A DNA stretch of 64,000 nt from Polytrichum commune (GCA_950295325.1 OX485805.1:43608758-43672757); one strand, 5' to 3'; numbered from the stretch's first letter, positions 12,803 through 27,400 are shown. Notes: a model not told the origin generated them from the letters alone. A program made the numbers and translations.

Positions 12803-15793
12803 AATTGGTACTTTAAAATACTTTATATATATTATGCACAATAAAGCATTGGCCTCTAGAATGCAAAAGACATTGACTTTGGCAAACATAACTACCAAAT
12901 GACCCTATCAACAAACTTCTTTGAATGATAAAATAATACCTATGAGTTAGTTCTTATCGGATAGTTTTGTTGGTAAGGCTTTCACTCCAAGAAATCATTG
13001 AAGCTGCCAAGATGTCACCTACTAACTTGGCAGTTTCGAGTTATTAAACAAATGCTTTTAACAATGTCGTTTTGTTTTATTATCGGAGTTTTAAAGACAA
13101 CTTGCAAGAAAGCGGCGACTTTTGAGTGCAAACTTGAGGAGGTGTAATTGAACGGGATTATTGTACTCTCCTCTTCAAATGCTTTGTTATGCTACCAATC
13201 ACACACATAAACTTCTATAATCACCCAACAAGCAAAGCACACATTTACATATATTGGTTTCATTACATTGTCCAGCATGCTTGGGGTGTTGGGTAGGTCT
13301 GACTCATGTGAATAAGATATAAAACAACACACCTGGAAACATGAACAGTGCTAGCCCGATCTTAGGCTTTTCCGATGGTTTATTGCGATTGGTGCTGACC
13401 ACCCTCTCAGGTTCGGGTCCCACCAAGTTACTGGGCGGTGCCAATGGCTGATTGTGTTGGCCTACATGATGACCCAATTTAGCCAATAAGAAAATTATGG
13501 TACTTTTAGGCCTATATCTCAACTCGTATGTTTACTAATGTTATGTTAGGGTCAACTTGTCATGGTTGATTAATATTTACATGGCTCATGTGATATCTGG
13601 AGAGTTGGATATTAATTTGATTTTTTAAAGATCAAACTCGCTTAGCAAAAACCCACAAAGAAAAAACACATCCATTTAGGCACATTTGGATTTTCTTGGG
13701 ATATAAGGGTTAGACATTTCTCCGCATCCCATTCCTCCCATGAGAATCCTTGTATTTGAAGTTGGATGTCATTTATTTATTTAATTATTCATAGAAAGAA
13801 AGAAAAAAACTTCATTTGTCTAGTAGGAGATTACCTCCATAGTTGAATGATTATATATTAAGCGTATCAGAGTCCTAGAACAAATGTTGCACCCATAACC
13901 ACCCTCTATCACAACATAGAACATGTATAACATAAAATGGTTCTCCTGAGGTGATTGTACTTTTGGTTCCGATCTTGCAACTGAATTTTTAATTTGTGCC
14001 AAAAAAACAAAAAACAACAACATGTATTTCCCAAAATCCAAAGGGTAGTGTAGAGTGCAATTTGTGCGATGAATTTACACCTAGATGTATTGTTTAATAT
14101 GATAAATTCATAGTACTTTGATTTAGCCTCATCTAACAAAATTTCTTTGCAATAGTGTAACGTGACCCACAATAGTCTAATTCAAGAAAACGATTGAATC
14201 ATTGCAACATTCCTTGACACATTACAATGTTATTTCAACACTTTATTGTAGTCATACGATGATTGGAGGTTGCGATGTAGAGTCCATTTTCCCCTTTTAC
14301 ATGACTCTTGTGACAACATTGAATAGGCCAAAAAAATAAAAATAAAAATAAAAACCACAAAATCATAGTTTATGAAAGAAAGAGACTACACCAAATATTG
14401 TATTTAGTGTCAGCAATTAATACGTGTCTTGTGAAACCACATGTGCAATGTCACCAACACTAAATGCGAACTGAACATTATTTGCCATTCCTCGTTAAAA
14501 AAAATGGGGCATTAATAATTTACAATGTGGCCATTACTCTCAATGTTGCAATTCGATATCCGAATTTCAATCGTCCATCTCAATATTTCAATTCAAGTAT
14601 GTTAGGATGCAAAAGAAAATATATTATATTATATTATATATATATATATATATACACACCAAACCCTTGTTTCTTCCAATAATTGGCATGGATGTCATCC
14701 AATTTTTAATCATCATGACAATATTTGTAACTTATTCATAAGAAGTGTCATCACAAAAGTTACCACAATGAGATACAACACCACATGACACCAACTACAA
14801 TATGTAGTGTAGCGACCCACCACTAAGTGTAAAATATGAAAGATCCCTTCACATGTGCCACAAGTGGACAACCCTCGAAAACCAAGTGTATTGACCAAGT
14901 TGGGTGCCAAGGTGGGGCCTAAAGCAAAGGACCAAAGGAATGAATGAGGCCGACGCCACACTAAATACTCCTATTACTTCGGGCCCTAATAATTTTCTAG
15001 AGCCCACGCTTATTTCCATACTCAAAATCAAAGTGGGTCACATTACATTTCAACCCAAGGTATGTTCATATGGGAAAACTCGTGGCCCACGTTAGTTATT
15101 TTCTACAAATTTAACGTGGGTGGTTATTGTTTTTGGTGCTACTGTTGTCATATGAATGATATTTATTGTGTTAGTTGAAAGTCTACGTGAACACTTAGGG
15201 AAAGATCCCAGTTCTCATATCCATGTTTACTCCACCTTGACTAGAAAATTTGTGTGGCCCATGTAAAAAATATTTATTAGGGGCACTTTTTTAGAAAGGT
15301 AATCTTGTGTTTTTGATAATGTACATGCCAAATTGTAGCCAATTACGAGGGGTAAAAAATAGTGGTGTTTTGTTCTCATTACAATACATTCAATAAGAAT
15401 TGTTTAAAGGACAACAAAACATGCATGTGTTGTGTGGTGTCAACAATTTAGCCATTTCAGTATGACATGAGAACTGCAAACCTTGGAACAACAAACAAGG
15501 AGCAAACAAGTTTCCAAAAGCCTATGAAAACCTAACAAAATACAAGCATGCCATTGGACTTGTGCATGTGTTCAATGTTCTAATGAGGATACAAAGGTTC
15601 ATGCCAACCACTATGTCCATTTTCAAATTTACATCAAAATTAGTACATAATCCGAACATCTGCCACTCGAACTTCTTTAATATGAAAAAGAAGCAACAAC
15701 AACATAACTTGACTTGCCTAAACCCCTAAATGATATATGCAAAATGTCACAACTCAACATGCAAGAAAGAGACAAATCCCACATGATACCTTA
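12803..15793. other. Gene-free stretch with short CACTAAAT-type remnant
   Basis: No supported gene. At about 14388-14466 a short stretch starts CTACACCAAATATTG and ends near CACTAAATGC, like the ends of the element at 23957-24614 with almost no interior. An AT microsatellite lies at about 14625-14655. Confidence 0.4.
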
Positions 15794-16147
15794 CCCTGGG
15801 CTAGATCACATCTTCATTTAGTTGGGCCCTGCTCCTCCCACGCCTCCTTCACTGCACGGTCTTCCTGCCTGCACCTATGTGGGAACTCTTCCTCGTTGGG
15901 AATCAATTTGACAGTACCCGATCAAAATTACAAATATTCAAATTGACATCACTTTCATTCTTCCCAGGTTAATTGATGGAGTTCCTTCACATGCCAAAGG
16001 AGCTTGATGATTTAAGCGACTGGGTATTGTCGCATTGGTTCCCAACGAGGAGGAGTTCCCACACAAATGCAAGCCAGAAGACCAAGCAGTGAGGGAGGTG
16101 TGGGAGGGACGGGGCCCAACTGAATGAAGATGTGATCTAGCCCAGGG
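15794..16147. mobile_element. Mutator-like fold-back MITE, copy 2
   Basis: The 354-bp element runs from CCCTGGGCTAGATCACATC to GATGTGATCTAGCCCAGGG, and these outer 19 bp are a perfect inverted repeat. The whole element folds back on itself with long arms and matches the copy at 1285-1638 over its full length with scattered differences. I see no convincing target duplication here. The inverted repeats are better preserved than in copy 1. Confidence 0.8.
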
Positions 16148-16626
16148 CTAAAACCCCAACCTTAAGTTGATGCTTGCCCTATACATGGATACGAACGAAG
16201 GTAACAACCAACACCTTCCAACCCATGCTTGGCTTTATCCTACGACATGATCCTAAGCAATTTGTATTATTTCTCAAGTAAAATAATTTCAATCATTTTC
16301 TACTATCCGTCATTACTATATAATACACTTACCTTAAATTTTATAGAATTGTTGCTACATAGTTTATGTACATGTTCCGCCAAAACCTTTTTGTCTTCAT
16401 AAGTCCGGTTCCCGAGAGTGGCAAGTGTTCCATCCCATCTTCTCTAGTTACCACCGAGTAGAAATCATTGCAAGGTCATCTACAAGGGGGCAATAATGAG
16501 TATTGTGGGGCCACACTAAAAGCAATTGTATAGTTGTAGTTTTTTATGTTATATGGATTAAAAAATGGTAGTCTTAGTGGGCGGTTATAGAAACTTCTAA
16601 ATTCAAATGCTAACCCTAACTACACC

Positions 16627-16834
16627 GATTATCCCAATTAGTGCATGTTACTCTTTGGAGTAATGCAGTGCAATAACATTTTACTTGTGAGTTCATTTCT
16701 TACTAACAAAAGTTCAATAGGTTGTTTGAACATTATAGACCATGAATGAATTTGCCTAGTAAATATTAAATTCTCATTCAATAGTTATAACATTGCGTAA
16801 TTCCGAATAATAACATGCACTAATTGGGATAATC
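16627..16834. mobile_element. Small inverted-repeat element
   Basis: A perfect 24-bp inverted repeat lies at 16627-16650 (beginning GATTATCCCAATTAGTGC) and 16811-16834 (ending CTAATTGGGATAATC), with a 160-bp spacer. The size and structure fit a MITE, but no target duplication is clear. No coding content. Confidence 0.55.
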
Positions 16835-18059
16835 AACGTAATGGGACAAATTTGCAAATTCAAATTGTAATTTGTTCTTTATAACACTACTCAATTTGCA
16901 TAACCTCCTCCATTTTCCCAAACATAGTAAGCCTACATGACTATGGGTGAAGCGATTGATCTTTAAATAATTAGTCACGTCAATCGATGAATTGATTGCT
17001 CATGCCACCCGTTAGATTGTAGGGCTAATTACCAAGGTAAAGGAGGTATCGTATAAACATGACCCCCAAAAAATTTTGGTCATTTTTATCTCAAGAAAGT
17101 TTCCATGGATTTATTCAACACCTATGGTACTAATTTCAAGGTCCAATTGGTCAAAATATCAAATCTACGTGCTATAGTAGAATATATATTACTTTTTCAT
17201 TTTCAACTCGGGTAATAATGGCAGGGGCCCAACTTAAAGAGATGGGCGTGTAGTCTTGGCCAATACATAGTAGGTCAGGAGTAACTAGATTGATAACCCC
17301 CATTGTCTAAAGTTAAGTTGGGTGTAGGACAAAAGCCACTCATGTGTCCAAATGTCGACAATGTTACCCACACACATGGCAATATCAATTCACTCGATTG
17401 GCCACCATTTAAAGCCACCTTTCCAAATTTAAAACGATGGATGACCAAAATGGTGCAATCACACACACTATGCATCCTTTCCAAAAGTTACATTCAATTC
17501 AAGCCAAGTACTAGCAAAAAAATAAAACCATACTTTACAACAAAAAAAAGTTCATTAATGTACCAAACATGGCCACAAAAAATCTGCAAGGTAGGGGGGG
17601 TCAGCTAGCCATTTTGGTTGGCTCCCCCAAACCCTCGTTTCTTTATTGAAAAAATCAACTATGTTGTCAATTAACCAAAAACAAAAAAAAAACAAAAAAA
17701 AAAACAAACTAGCCCGTCCCCAACTCTTACATGACGGCGAGTAGTTGCTAGAGGGGACTTGCAACAATTGCACTTTGTGCACAATAGGCATGTCCGTCAC
17801 ACTAGCCATAGCTGCCAACTCGGTGAGAGTGGGACTCCAAGCTAAATGAACTCCAATGTTCATTAATCTCTTCGATAATACAACTTAAAATTGTTTGAAA
17901 CAAATTATACAATACTCCAAAACCTTGGATGAAGGTTGAGCAATGTTATGTTGTACATATAACAAATACATACATGATAGTTATTATGTCCTATATTCTT
18001 TTGATGTGGTTACTACGGGCGCCACCACATTCATGCTTTGCCACCCTAAAGCCTAAAAT
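16835..18059. other. Gene-free stretch
   Basis: Low-complexity and AT-rich DNA, including A-rich runs at about 17680-17706. Overlapping ORFs on both strands near 17.3-17.9 kb show no recognisable domain and look accidental. Confidence 0.45.
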
Positions 18060-19660
18060 GGAAGTCGGCTCATATCCTAGTCACACTCATTGAAGCATTT
18101 ATCATGAGCTCAACCAAGTAGAGCTATTCCGAGGGCCCTCGTCCAAAGGAGCAAAACCAAGCAATTCTTTCAAACCACAACACTTTGTTCATCTACGATT
18201 ATTCCTCAACTTTCCCAAATAGTCATCCTTACACACCTTCTTTTGCATTCATCATTATCTAACTCCCCACTATTTTAGATTATTTTCATCCACATTTGAC
18301 AAATCGATGAAAAACTTGCAGAGAGTGCTAGAGCAACCCACCATATGGTAAGCCGCCTATTCCAAGTCAAAGGGGGTTTTGTCCAATTATGAGAAATTTG
18401 AGTAGTACATACTCACTGACATAATATATATCTCTATTTTGGATTGGGCATATCCAAATGAACTTGATATTTTCACATAGGGGCTTACCCTTTGGGGAGA
18501 TAGGTGCCCACTGGTTTGTCCATGCCCATGCAAGGTGTTCACCTTTTGAAAGGAGGCAATAGTTTGGAGGGTCTTCTGATTCTTGTAATGCTTGATTAAG
18601 GGTTTCATATACACTAAGGCCAACTCAAAAGACAAAGAAACAACATAACTCACCCCGATGACAACATTGGAGTCGTTTTTCTTTGTTATGTCTATTGTTA
18701 TTCTATTTGTTTGTCTTTTTTATTTTTATTTATTTGTTTATTTTTGAATAGAAAGACATCTATTGCGTTGATAAGGCAAAAGAATACACCACACTAGCAC
18801 CCAATCACATGAGGACTGGAAGTTGAGGGTACATATTATACACACCTACCATCGAGGAGGGTGGAAAAACTGATCACTATGCATAGAACATGGAGGTCAA
18901 AACATGACAAAAATCAACACCAAATTGGGTCAAAGGTCCCAAACTCAACTAAAAATGCCATTTTGTTAATACAAATCAACAGTGAGTTCTACAGAGACAA
19001 GTTCATGTTCCACCTCCAACGGTAGGTGTTAGGAAACGAAACCCATGCTTCGGGAGGGTCAACTACATGGGACAATTGAGAAATCGTTAATCAATACAAA
19101 AAATTATCAAGTGAGTGACACGTGAAACATGACATCCGCCCTTCTATCCCAATCCAAAGGAGTAAAACCAAGGCTTTCTTTCATCCTAGAACACATGACA
19201 AGTCCTCACCGAAAGAAATCATCCAATGCTCACATCCTGGAGGATCATGCGACATACTAGATGCTAACATCTACATACGTACTAGATGCTAGCAATCCCT
19301 CTTAACCTGCACTTGCAAGTCGGCCGCCGTAACCAAATTGCACTATGAATATAGAAAACCGAACAATGAATGTCCTTGAACAAAATTATGCACAAACTCC
19401 ATTCATCCACTCTCCTCCCACCTATTTCTCATCCACATCGGACGGATGGATGAAAAGGAGGCCGGAAGGGCCCACAGCAGCCCACCAACAAACCTTCAGC
19501 CACCTATTCCAAGTTCCAAAGGGTTTTTCATCCAAAAGGGATTAAAGGGGTACTAATAAGCATAACTGAGAAGTACATGCTTTAATGCTATTCTATTTGT
19601 TATCCCAATCCACAGATTGGATAAATCCAAGCGGCCCTAATATATACTAGAGTTGGCCCC
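18060..19660. repeat. Two diverged copies of a dispersed repeat
   Basis: Landmarks in about 18110-18450 recur in the same order in about 19150-19640: a CCAAAGGAGCAAAACCAAG-like block, a TTCATCCACAT block, then CCTATTCCAAGT with an AAAGGG run, then a TTGGAT/ATCCAA block. Part of the same repeat reappears near 22540-22690, around CAAGGTGTTCACCTTT. Divergence is high. No ORF of substance. Confidence 0.45.
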
Positions 19661-22600
19661 TCCAGGCTCCAGGCTCCAGCCACCTATTATAATATTATGA
19701 CCCTCAAGGTAATATTATCCACACTGGCTTAATTGGGCACATGGACTGTCCCCCAGGGGCACCGGCGAACAGCGTGACCTGGTAATCCGGTCACCGCCCA
19801 CGCGCTTATGACGTGGCGCCACGTCGGTTGCTAAAGAGGCGCGAAGCAGGCACCGTGTGAAGAGATTTGGGCGCCCTTAATAACTTACCCTGTACTCACA
19901 AAACCACTGCTGTGTTTTGATTTTACCTTTTTACTATACTGGATGTGGTATTTAGTGTCATATGGTGGGTTATGTCGCTATGGTAAATGTTTGGATGACA
20001 TTTCTTATGAATGAGTGAACGAATATTGTCATGGATGATGGAAGATTTCATCCAGTGATTTCGTTTGTCAGCAGTTTATGTTGAAATAGTGTCATGGATG
20101 ATTGAAATTTTGGATGAAAAATGTCTTGGTAAGTGACTGTAATTGCAACACTATGAATCTATGATTAACCCCAACTTTTTTCTACAAGGAATGACAATTA
20201 ACGTTGGGTTAACATTTAGTATCGGTGACACTACACTGCGGTTTACAATTAGTATCGAGCGAGACAATTAGAATTGGTGACATTATTTAGTGTAGTGTCA
20301 CCTACTTTTTCATGAAGTTTCTTGCTACTCCCTTGCACCTTTTGTATGGGGGTGAATGTTCACGGCACCGATAGAGGGGGGAGGGCAAACCGGTGGAGGG
20401 TGAAAATGTTGATAAGTGTTGTAGAGCATGTGTATTGTTAGTTTTAGATTGGCCAACTCCGGAATCGTGATCATAGACCTTGAATTGGTTTTGTGAGCTT
20501 CAATTATGGCAAATGAGCAACCAACTTGTAGATTGTTGGGTATTTTCTATCCCTTTTAGTAGGTCTTGGGAAACCAAACCTCCACTTCACAAACTTTCCA
20601 AGTGCCACGGGGTTAATGTTTGAGCAATCCTAATGAAAATGGATCTTTCATGTTTTGGGTTTTTGGTTATCTTTGGTTCCTTGCAGACGCCCCCTCTATC
20701 TTACGTAACAAGAAGAGTTTCTAAATATGCTTATCATATTTGTTTAGGAACCCAAAAGCAACCAACTTATAGGGCGGTAGTTTTCATTGATTCCTCTTTA
20801 GTTGGTGTTAGGAAACCAAATTGATTGAAGATGCATGAGCATAGATTTTGTTTCATAACACCCGCAAAAAGGATAATAGTTTAAACATGCACCCTATAAG
20901 TTGGTTGCTTATTTATCTCAATCTAAGCTCACTTGACTAAATTAAGGTCATTAATCCCAATCAAGGGGTTATCTTTCTAAAAAATAGTTATACTCAGGTT
21001 CATTAACATTGATTGTTGTTTTCACATCCCCCCCCCAAAAAAAGGAAATGTTTGCGCTTCCCCTAGTGGGTGTTGTGAACATTCACCCTGGAGGCACAAT
21101 CTGTACCAAAGAATGTGAATTACTTGGATTCTTACCTACATGGGCTTGACAAGAGAAACTTGTAAGTGTTTGTAAGCTATGAAATTCTCAGCGAGTATGA
21201 AATTAGATTTATTTGTTTTTTTACAAGTTAGGATCTATGAGAATGACATGCATTGTTGGTTAAGGCAACATTGTTTAGTTTTTTTGAATGGACACAAGGA
21301 AGTCCATACTTAATGCATCCATACAAGACAAATTGAAATATCATATAGGTTGGAGGATGCATTTCCTATAATATTTGATATGAGTATGAGCTTTCAGGAT
21401 CTAGACAACCTTATAAGTAATGGTGAATTTGCATTTACTTTCATAGCATTACACAACTCCTTGGCTGCGTTTCGTGGGACCATGTATCACATGATCATTA
21501 TTCTCCTTAATTTTGGGATTCCTCATTTACGGGGAGCACTCATGTCGTGTACTATGAAATTCTTGACAAGCAACTATAGATTATCATAGTTTTAAAATCA
21601 CGATCATTTTCTTTGGAAAGAGACCATCGTGTAGTTGCTTAATGATGTTAATTTGAGAAAAATAAATGAAATGTTGAGTTTACCTTGGTATAAAGAAACC
21701 TTTAAGCTTTCCACTTCATAGAGCTCGTACTACAAAGTGAAACGGATGGAGAGTCTACTTATGATTGCTAATCACAAGGAAAAATGTGTGTCATAGAATT
21801 TTGCAATTGATGAATGCAACATTCCATTTTTTGACACCCTGCTATTGTCATGCATTATGCCTAGGCCTATTCAACCACTATTCACAATATTAGGTATATT
21901 TAATGAATGTTTATCATATAACATTACTTAATACTAGGGTGTTGCACCCATGGTGTTAGGCATGTAGAAAGCATTATTCCCCATTATGTTGGGCCACTTA
22001 TGCAAACTGAACAATACTCAACATGAGTATTGTTCACTTTGCAAGATGAGCAAAGAAGTGCATGTAGTCAGGGTTCAGCTATTGAGATGCACTAGATTTT
22101 AATTTGCAAAAGTAGTGTTAGGCAATCACTTATGGCTGACATGGGAGCCAACATGTAGTGCATGGGGCCTTGACATTTGTAAAAAGGATCGCCATTGGCA
22201 CATGAAATCTTGGTTACTAAATTTAGGCCGACTTTGCAGAAAAATGGGGGGCAATTTGCTGCCATACCTTACCATGTTCCATGTAGAAAAGGAAGGCTCC
22301 CCAGCTTGAGTAATGTTATGTACTTATAAAATTTCAAGATTTTGTTTATCATTTGGACAAGTGAGAATTAAGTGAGATTTATAGTTGTCTTGTTGTTACT
22401 TTTGTCATCGTCGTTGGATGTTTTGTCCCCACAAATGCACATTCCTTATTATTCATGGAGATGTGGTTTGTCCAAATATACTTAAATTTTAATTACATGC
22501 TTGATTACAAAGCCTTTTCACTTCAATCCCCGTAGTCGATTCTCAATTGGGCTTATAATTTTGACCAAACATGTGGGAACCTAGAGGCTTGGCCTTGGGG

Positions 22601-23956
22601 GAGATGTGTGGATGATGTGTTGTCTACAATCATTCAAGGTGTTCACCTTTCACGTGAGACAATATTCTTTAACCCTTAAAGGATGTTTGTGTTCAAGGTA
22701 CGACATGTATACACAATTTCTACAAGCCTCCTCAACTCTTATAAGTATTTATTTAGAAATTGGGAGGAGTGGAACTTTATTTACCACGTCATCTTATGTA
22801 AAGGATAAATTCAAAACATACTCAAATTGTGACACCGATGATCAAATTACAAAGTGCACATTCTCACTCAAGGGCACTCATACTATATATTTAAACCTTA
22901 AATTGGATAGCATGAAGGTACTCAATGGATTCAAAAATGTAAATGAGGAATATGTTAATTTTAAATAAGGTATGTTTTCACACAATTAACTCAAAATAAA
23001 AGTATGTAGCTGAAATACATGATCTGAGCATGGAGAGGCCCAGTTTGGGTCTTCTGGGATGCTCAAGGGTCAAGATCTCTCTATTTCCCCGTGATTCCCA
23101 TTTGAGGATTACATATAAAATTAGACGACCTGAAAGGTGAAGCAACATCAAAAAGCATATTGGTGGCAACTTCAAAGTCATCTCTTTTCTCTTCTCCCTT
23201 CTTGCTTGTGATAATATTAAAGTGATCACACATTATTGTGGAAGACATGGCAAACTCTTAAGTGCTACACATGTGATACTTTTTACATAGTGCGCCATCA
23301 ATTAGGAGATGACATGAATAGAACATGTCTCACATGTATACCATTGTTGCCTTTATGATTCAACATTAAATAGAAAGAAGGGAGGGAGGCAAGGGAGAAA
23401 CCCCATGTTGGCATGAACGAACGAGAGATAGCTTCACCTTTGATTGTAGCCGCAAACTCAAAACAATAATTAATGATAAAGTATTTGCCACATGTCATTA
23501 TCGCATTGGTCGGGACCCACGGATTTCCAACATGAATACGTTCCACCACTCAGATTTTTTCAACCAAGTAACCTTTTGTGTCATATAAAATAGTTTGTGC
23601 CAACAACACCGGTGCCAACAAAGGTAATACCACTTTGGCTTTCCAAGCTAAAGAAGCAAGAAAGGGTGCCCAAGGCCGGGTGAGTCCATAAGAGAGGGAA
23701 TTAAAAACGAGCTTTCTATATCGCGTGATTGCTCTATAGCACGGCTCCCCACATGCATGAAAATCGTTCTTGCCACAATCGTATTGGAATCGAACTTCTT
23801 GACGTCCGATAGGTTGGAACCCGGTTGGAATAGGTAACGAGGTCATAGGGGAACCATAAGATAAAACCCAAAGTATCATCAAAGTGTTGTTTTTTCCACA
23901 TGGTGGAATAGACACATAAATGTAAGTTTTTAGTTCCACTTGTACGATCCAAGGCT
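19661..23956. other. Gene-free stretch with a large inverted-repeat frame
   Basis: No supported gene. GGTGAATGTTCAC near 20351 and GTGAACATTCACC near 21077 face each other and could bound a ~740-bp element. Inside it, a segment with CAACCAACTTGTAG and AGGAAACCAAA is partly duplicated. A 9-C run is followed by 7 A at about 21028-21043. The 148-aa minus-strand ORF at 23550-23996 has no domain I recognise and is not called a gene. Confidence 0.4.
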
Positions 23957-24614
23957 CTACACCAAATACGATATTTAGTGGTTGTTTACATTTCATGTTG
24001 TTACCACCCTACCCTGCTCAACACTAATTTTCACTTCCTTGACAATAAGTGTTACATGATGGGATTCTCCTTTTATCATTGTTGTTTTATTTTATTTTAT
24101 TTCCACGTCTTTACTAACACTAAATTCAAACACATAACTTCCACATATTACCATACATGATATTTATTGTTTGACTTTACATAATTTAGTGTTACTTACT
24201 TTCATACTTGGGGGGGGGGGGGCAGTGTGTTAAAAAGTTAAGGATATAGGTGCGAACAACCACTATTTTATAGGGGGGTATTACTTTTTTTTTCACATGC
24301 TATCATTATGTAAATTTCTACTTTGGGTTAATAGAAAAATGGCTTGCATTACTTATAATTCCAAATTACCTATTATTCCATACCCTATAGTACTTTAAAG
24401 ATGTCCAGTGCCATTTTTGATACCCTATATTACTCTTAAGTCCATTTATAATTTTTTGCCCCCATGTTTTTAAAATACCCTATCATTTGTTCGCACGTAT
24501 ATTGCTACTCCAACCAATGACTACCCCCCCCCCCGAGCTTTCATAAGGTTATTGACATTTAGTGTATGCGTTTGTATTTAGTGTATCAAACACTAAATAT
24601 CATATTTAGTGTAG
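23957..24614. mobile_element. MITE with palindromic CACTAAAT termini
   Basis: The 658-bp element starts with CTACACCAAATACGATATTT (23957) and ends with AAATATCATATTTAGTGTAG (24614), which are imperfect inverted repeats of 24 bp. Each terminal repeat is itself nearly palindromic. The interior matches the relic at 443-705 in reverse complement and adds a segment holding a 13-G run at 24210-24222 and an 11-C run at 24524-24534. No coding region. Confidence 0.65.
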
Positions 24615-27400
24615 ATCTCCACCAACTTCCAATTGTTGTTGCCGATTCACAAGCCGTTGGGTGGTCGTCAACAACAAAGGGAACCTTTCGGGCCGCCTCG
24701 TGAGCAACGACGGAGGCCCGTTGGTCGAGGTCCACGCCACATTGGTAATCGTTTGTCATGTCGATCGAGAGCAATGAACTAGAGGCGATAATTCTCTTTG
24801 TCGTGGTTTCAAAACATCTATTGTATAATCGGGGGACTTAAGTCATCTATAAATTCATGTTAAGGCTTTCTACCCAACGTAGAAGGAACCAAAGACGACT
24901 AGGTGCTTATGTGAAAGAGAGAGAGAGAGACAATGTTTATTGCATATGAGAGTGTACCTCACATCCATCCAACATAAACAAGAAAAAGAAAAAGAAAAGA
25001 AAAAAGACTTTGGCCTCTTATAGGTTTGCGGCCATTTCATCTCACATGATTTGAACGACACCAATTTGGGGTCTCGAAAGTGGGTTTCGGTGTCAAAGCA
25101 ACCCATAAAAGTGATTTCCGTTCTTGTACTATTTCAAGTTTTTTCTTTATAATGGATAAATTCCTTTGGATTGAATGAGAGGTGTGCTCGTGTGTGAAAA
25201 TTCTTTCTCTTCATGTGAAAGTGAGTTGATTGCAATTCTTGAGATAAGGCGTGAGGGATTTGTAGACACAACTCCATTTGATACTCCATACAAATGTTAT
25301 ACACTCTACACTCCGTAGTATCACACCTATGGCAACCAAAGTGCATGTAATATTACAAAGTCTTGTAGTGTTAACATGGATGCGTGATACTATAGAATTG
25401 GTGTAGCATGTGAGACTATGGAATAACGCAAAGTGCAACATTTTAATGATGTGGTGTGGTCCACTCTACTCGACCTTCCCGGGCAATGTGATAAATGCAT
25501 GCACCAACATTCAACAAGTCGCATAAGAGGAAGAAGAATAAGAATAAGAAGGTGACACTCCACATATTGACACATGGCGCAATGCGAGGGTGTGGGTTCA
25601 CTTCTTTGGTGGTTTGCATTAATGACAAAATTTGTGATATTAGGGAGAGCAGTGTGACAATAAGGAATGAGATTTGAACTACGAACATCCGTTCTCTAGG
25701 GTTTTGGGATATTAGAGAGTGAGTGACATTGTGGAGGTTGATATTACGGAGTTTAGGGTGTAATTTCATGATCATTCTAATCTTTACAACTTCAGTTAGG
25801 TGAATCAACATATTGAACACAAACTATACCTTGCCAATTTAAAGTGGCAATTAGCCACATTTCCTAATTGAATAATTCAAAACAATAACAATGAATCAAA
25901 TCAAGGAGACTAATAAAATGTTTATAATGTTATAAAAAAATATCTATGTAAACTACAGTTTGTCTATATATGAAAACAAATTATAGAGTTTGTGGAATCA
26001 TACATTGAAGTATCGTCGTTTAACTCAAATCAACCATTGTGTTCAACATATGCTTCATTGGTTAGCTTCCTAACACCAACGACACACATATTTTCATTTG
26101 TGTTTGATTCAAACATGTGAAGGGCTTCATGGTCTCGGAATGATATTTTAAATGCAATCAAACCTACTTCCTTTAATACATATGATATGCCTATGACATT
26201 CGGAAGGGCATACACACCTTTCTTGTTCAATTTTCCATGGTTGAGGCCCACAAATTAATTCCCAAAACTCAATGGTTTGAATTAACGTTGTAACATTCAA
26301 CTAGGGATGTACTTTTTGTATGAATGTAACATGAATAAATAGTATGCAATTTTAGAGACTAACTGGAAACTAGAGTCCAAATGGTATCCCATACCACTTG
26401 GAACCAATGGTGTAGTGTTTGCAAATGACTCTCTTTTGGGGGAGGCCCTAAGGGGGAGGACTTTCCCAAAATGAATGTCAACATTGCCCCAAGGGTAGGG
26501 TCCGATGTTTTCGGAAAATCCCAACCCTTAGGGCTTCTCTTGCTTATGGCACGAGGGAGATTCATGTAACATAGTGTATATTCCAACCACATGTAAAGCC
26601 CCCCCTCCATCCATAATGCCATCCTTTGAAAAAAGGGAGGATTATGGAAAAGAAGGACCTCCCGTTAGAACAACAAAATTACCACAAGTGATTTAAGCCA
26701 ATGACATGGCTTGCAAAGACTCAATGCATATTTTCCTTTGTTATTTGAAGTCTTCTTACTTTCTATAATTGTAATCCATGTATCTAAGAGTGCATCATGT
26801 TTTTGGACAAGGCATTACATTTCTTGGTTGGGCATTATGTTTCCCCAAACTAATAAGGACCGTGGAAACCCAACATGGATCTTTAATGCATGAGGGAGAG
26901 TGAGGAGGAGAGTGAGAGAGACAACACCAACCTCTAGTGTTCGTGTGAACGAGGGACGCTTCACCTTGGTCAATAGCCACGAGCTCACATGTGAACCTGA
27001 ATTGGATTTACGGCGCAAGGCCATGGTCCAAATGATAATGCATGAGAAGGAGTGCATTATGCAAAGTAAGGGCGGGGATGCATGTGTGTCCCCAAAAAAC
27101 GATCGCTCATCCAAGACTAGAATAGTTACAATAGTGTGTCTCAAATTTCCCATCCATGGAAGCACAATATAATACATAATTCCCAGATCCTATCCATGAG
27201 CTTATCAATTATGATTGATAACGAACATGAGTAGGTGGACGACTCGCTCTTCGTGTGGTGCCCTAATCACACCAAACTGAAAATGCAGTTTTTTTTTGTA
27301 AGTGAATTAATCTTCCATAATGACTTTCATGATGAGCCATCACTGTTCAACCTATGTGACGACGCTGGAGATGGTCATAACATGCACTCTGACGTTCACG
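24615..27400. other. Gene-free stretch upstream of PEPCK
   Basis: No supported gene. A locally GC-rich block at about 24620-24780 stands out from its AT-rich surroundings and is unexplained. A GA microsatellite lies at about 24917-24932. Several 60-125 aa ORFs overlap on both strands near 25.4-25.8 and 26.8-27.2 kb with no recognisable domain. Confidence 0.4.

Noticed and set aside
23550-23996. 148-aa minus-strand ORF
   Set aside because: The longest ORF in the gene-free left part, but it has no recognisable domain, no splice partners and no promoter context. It overlaps other random ORFs.
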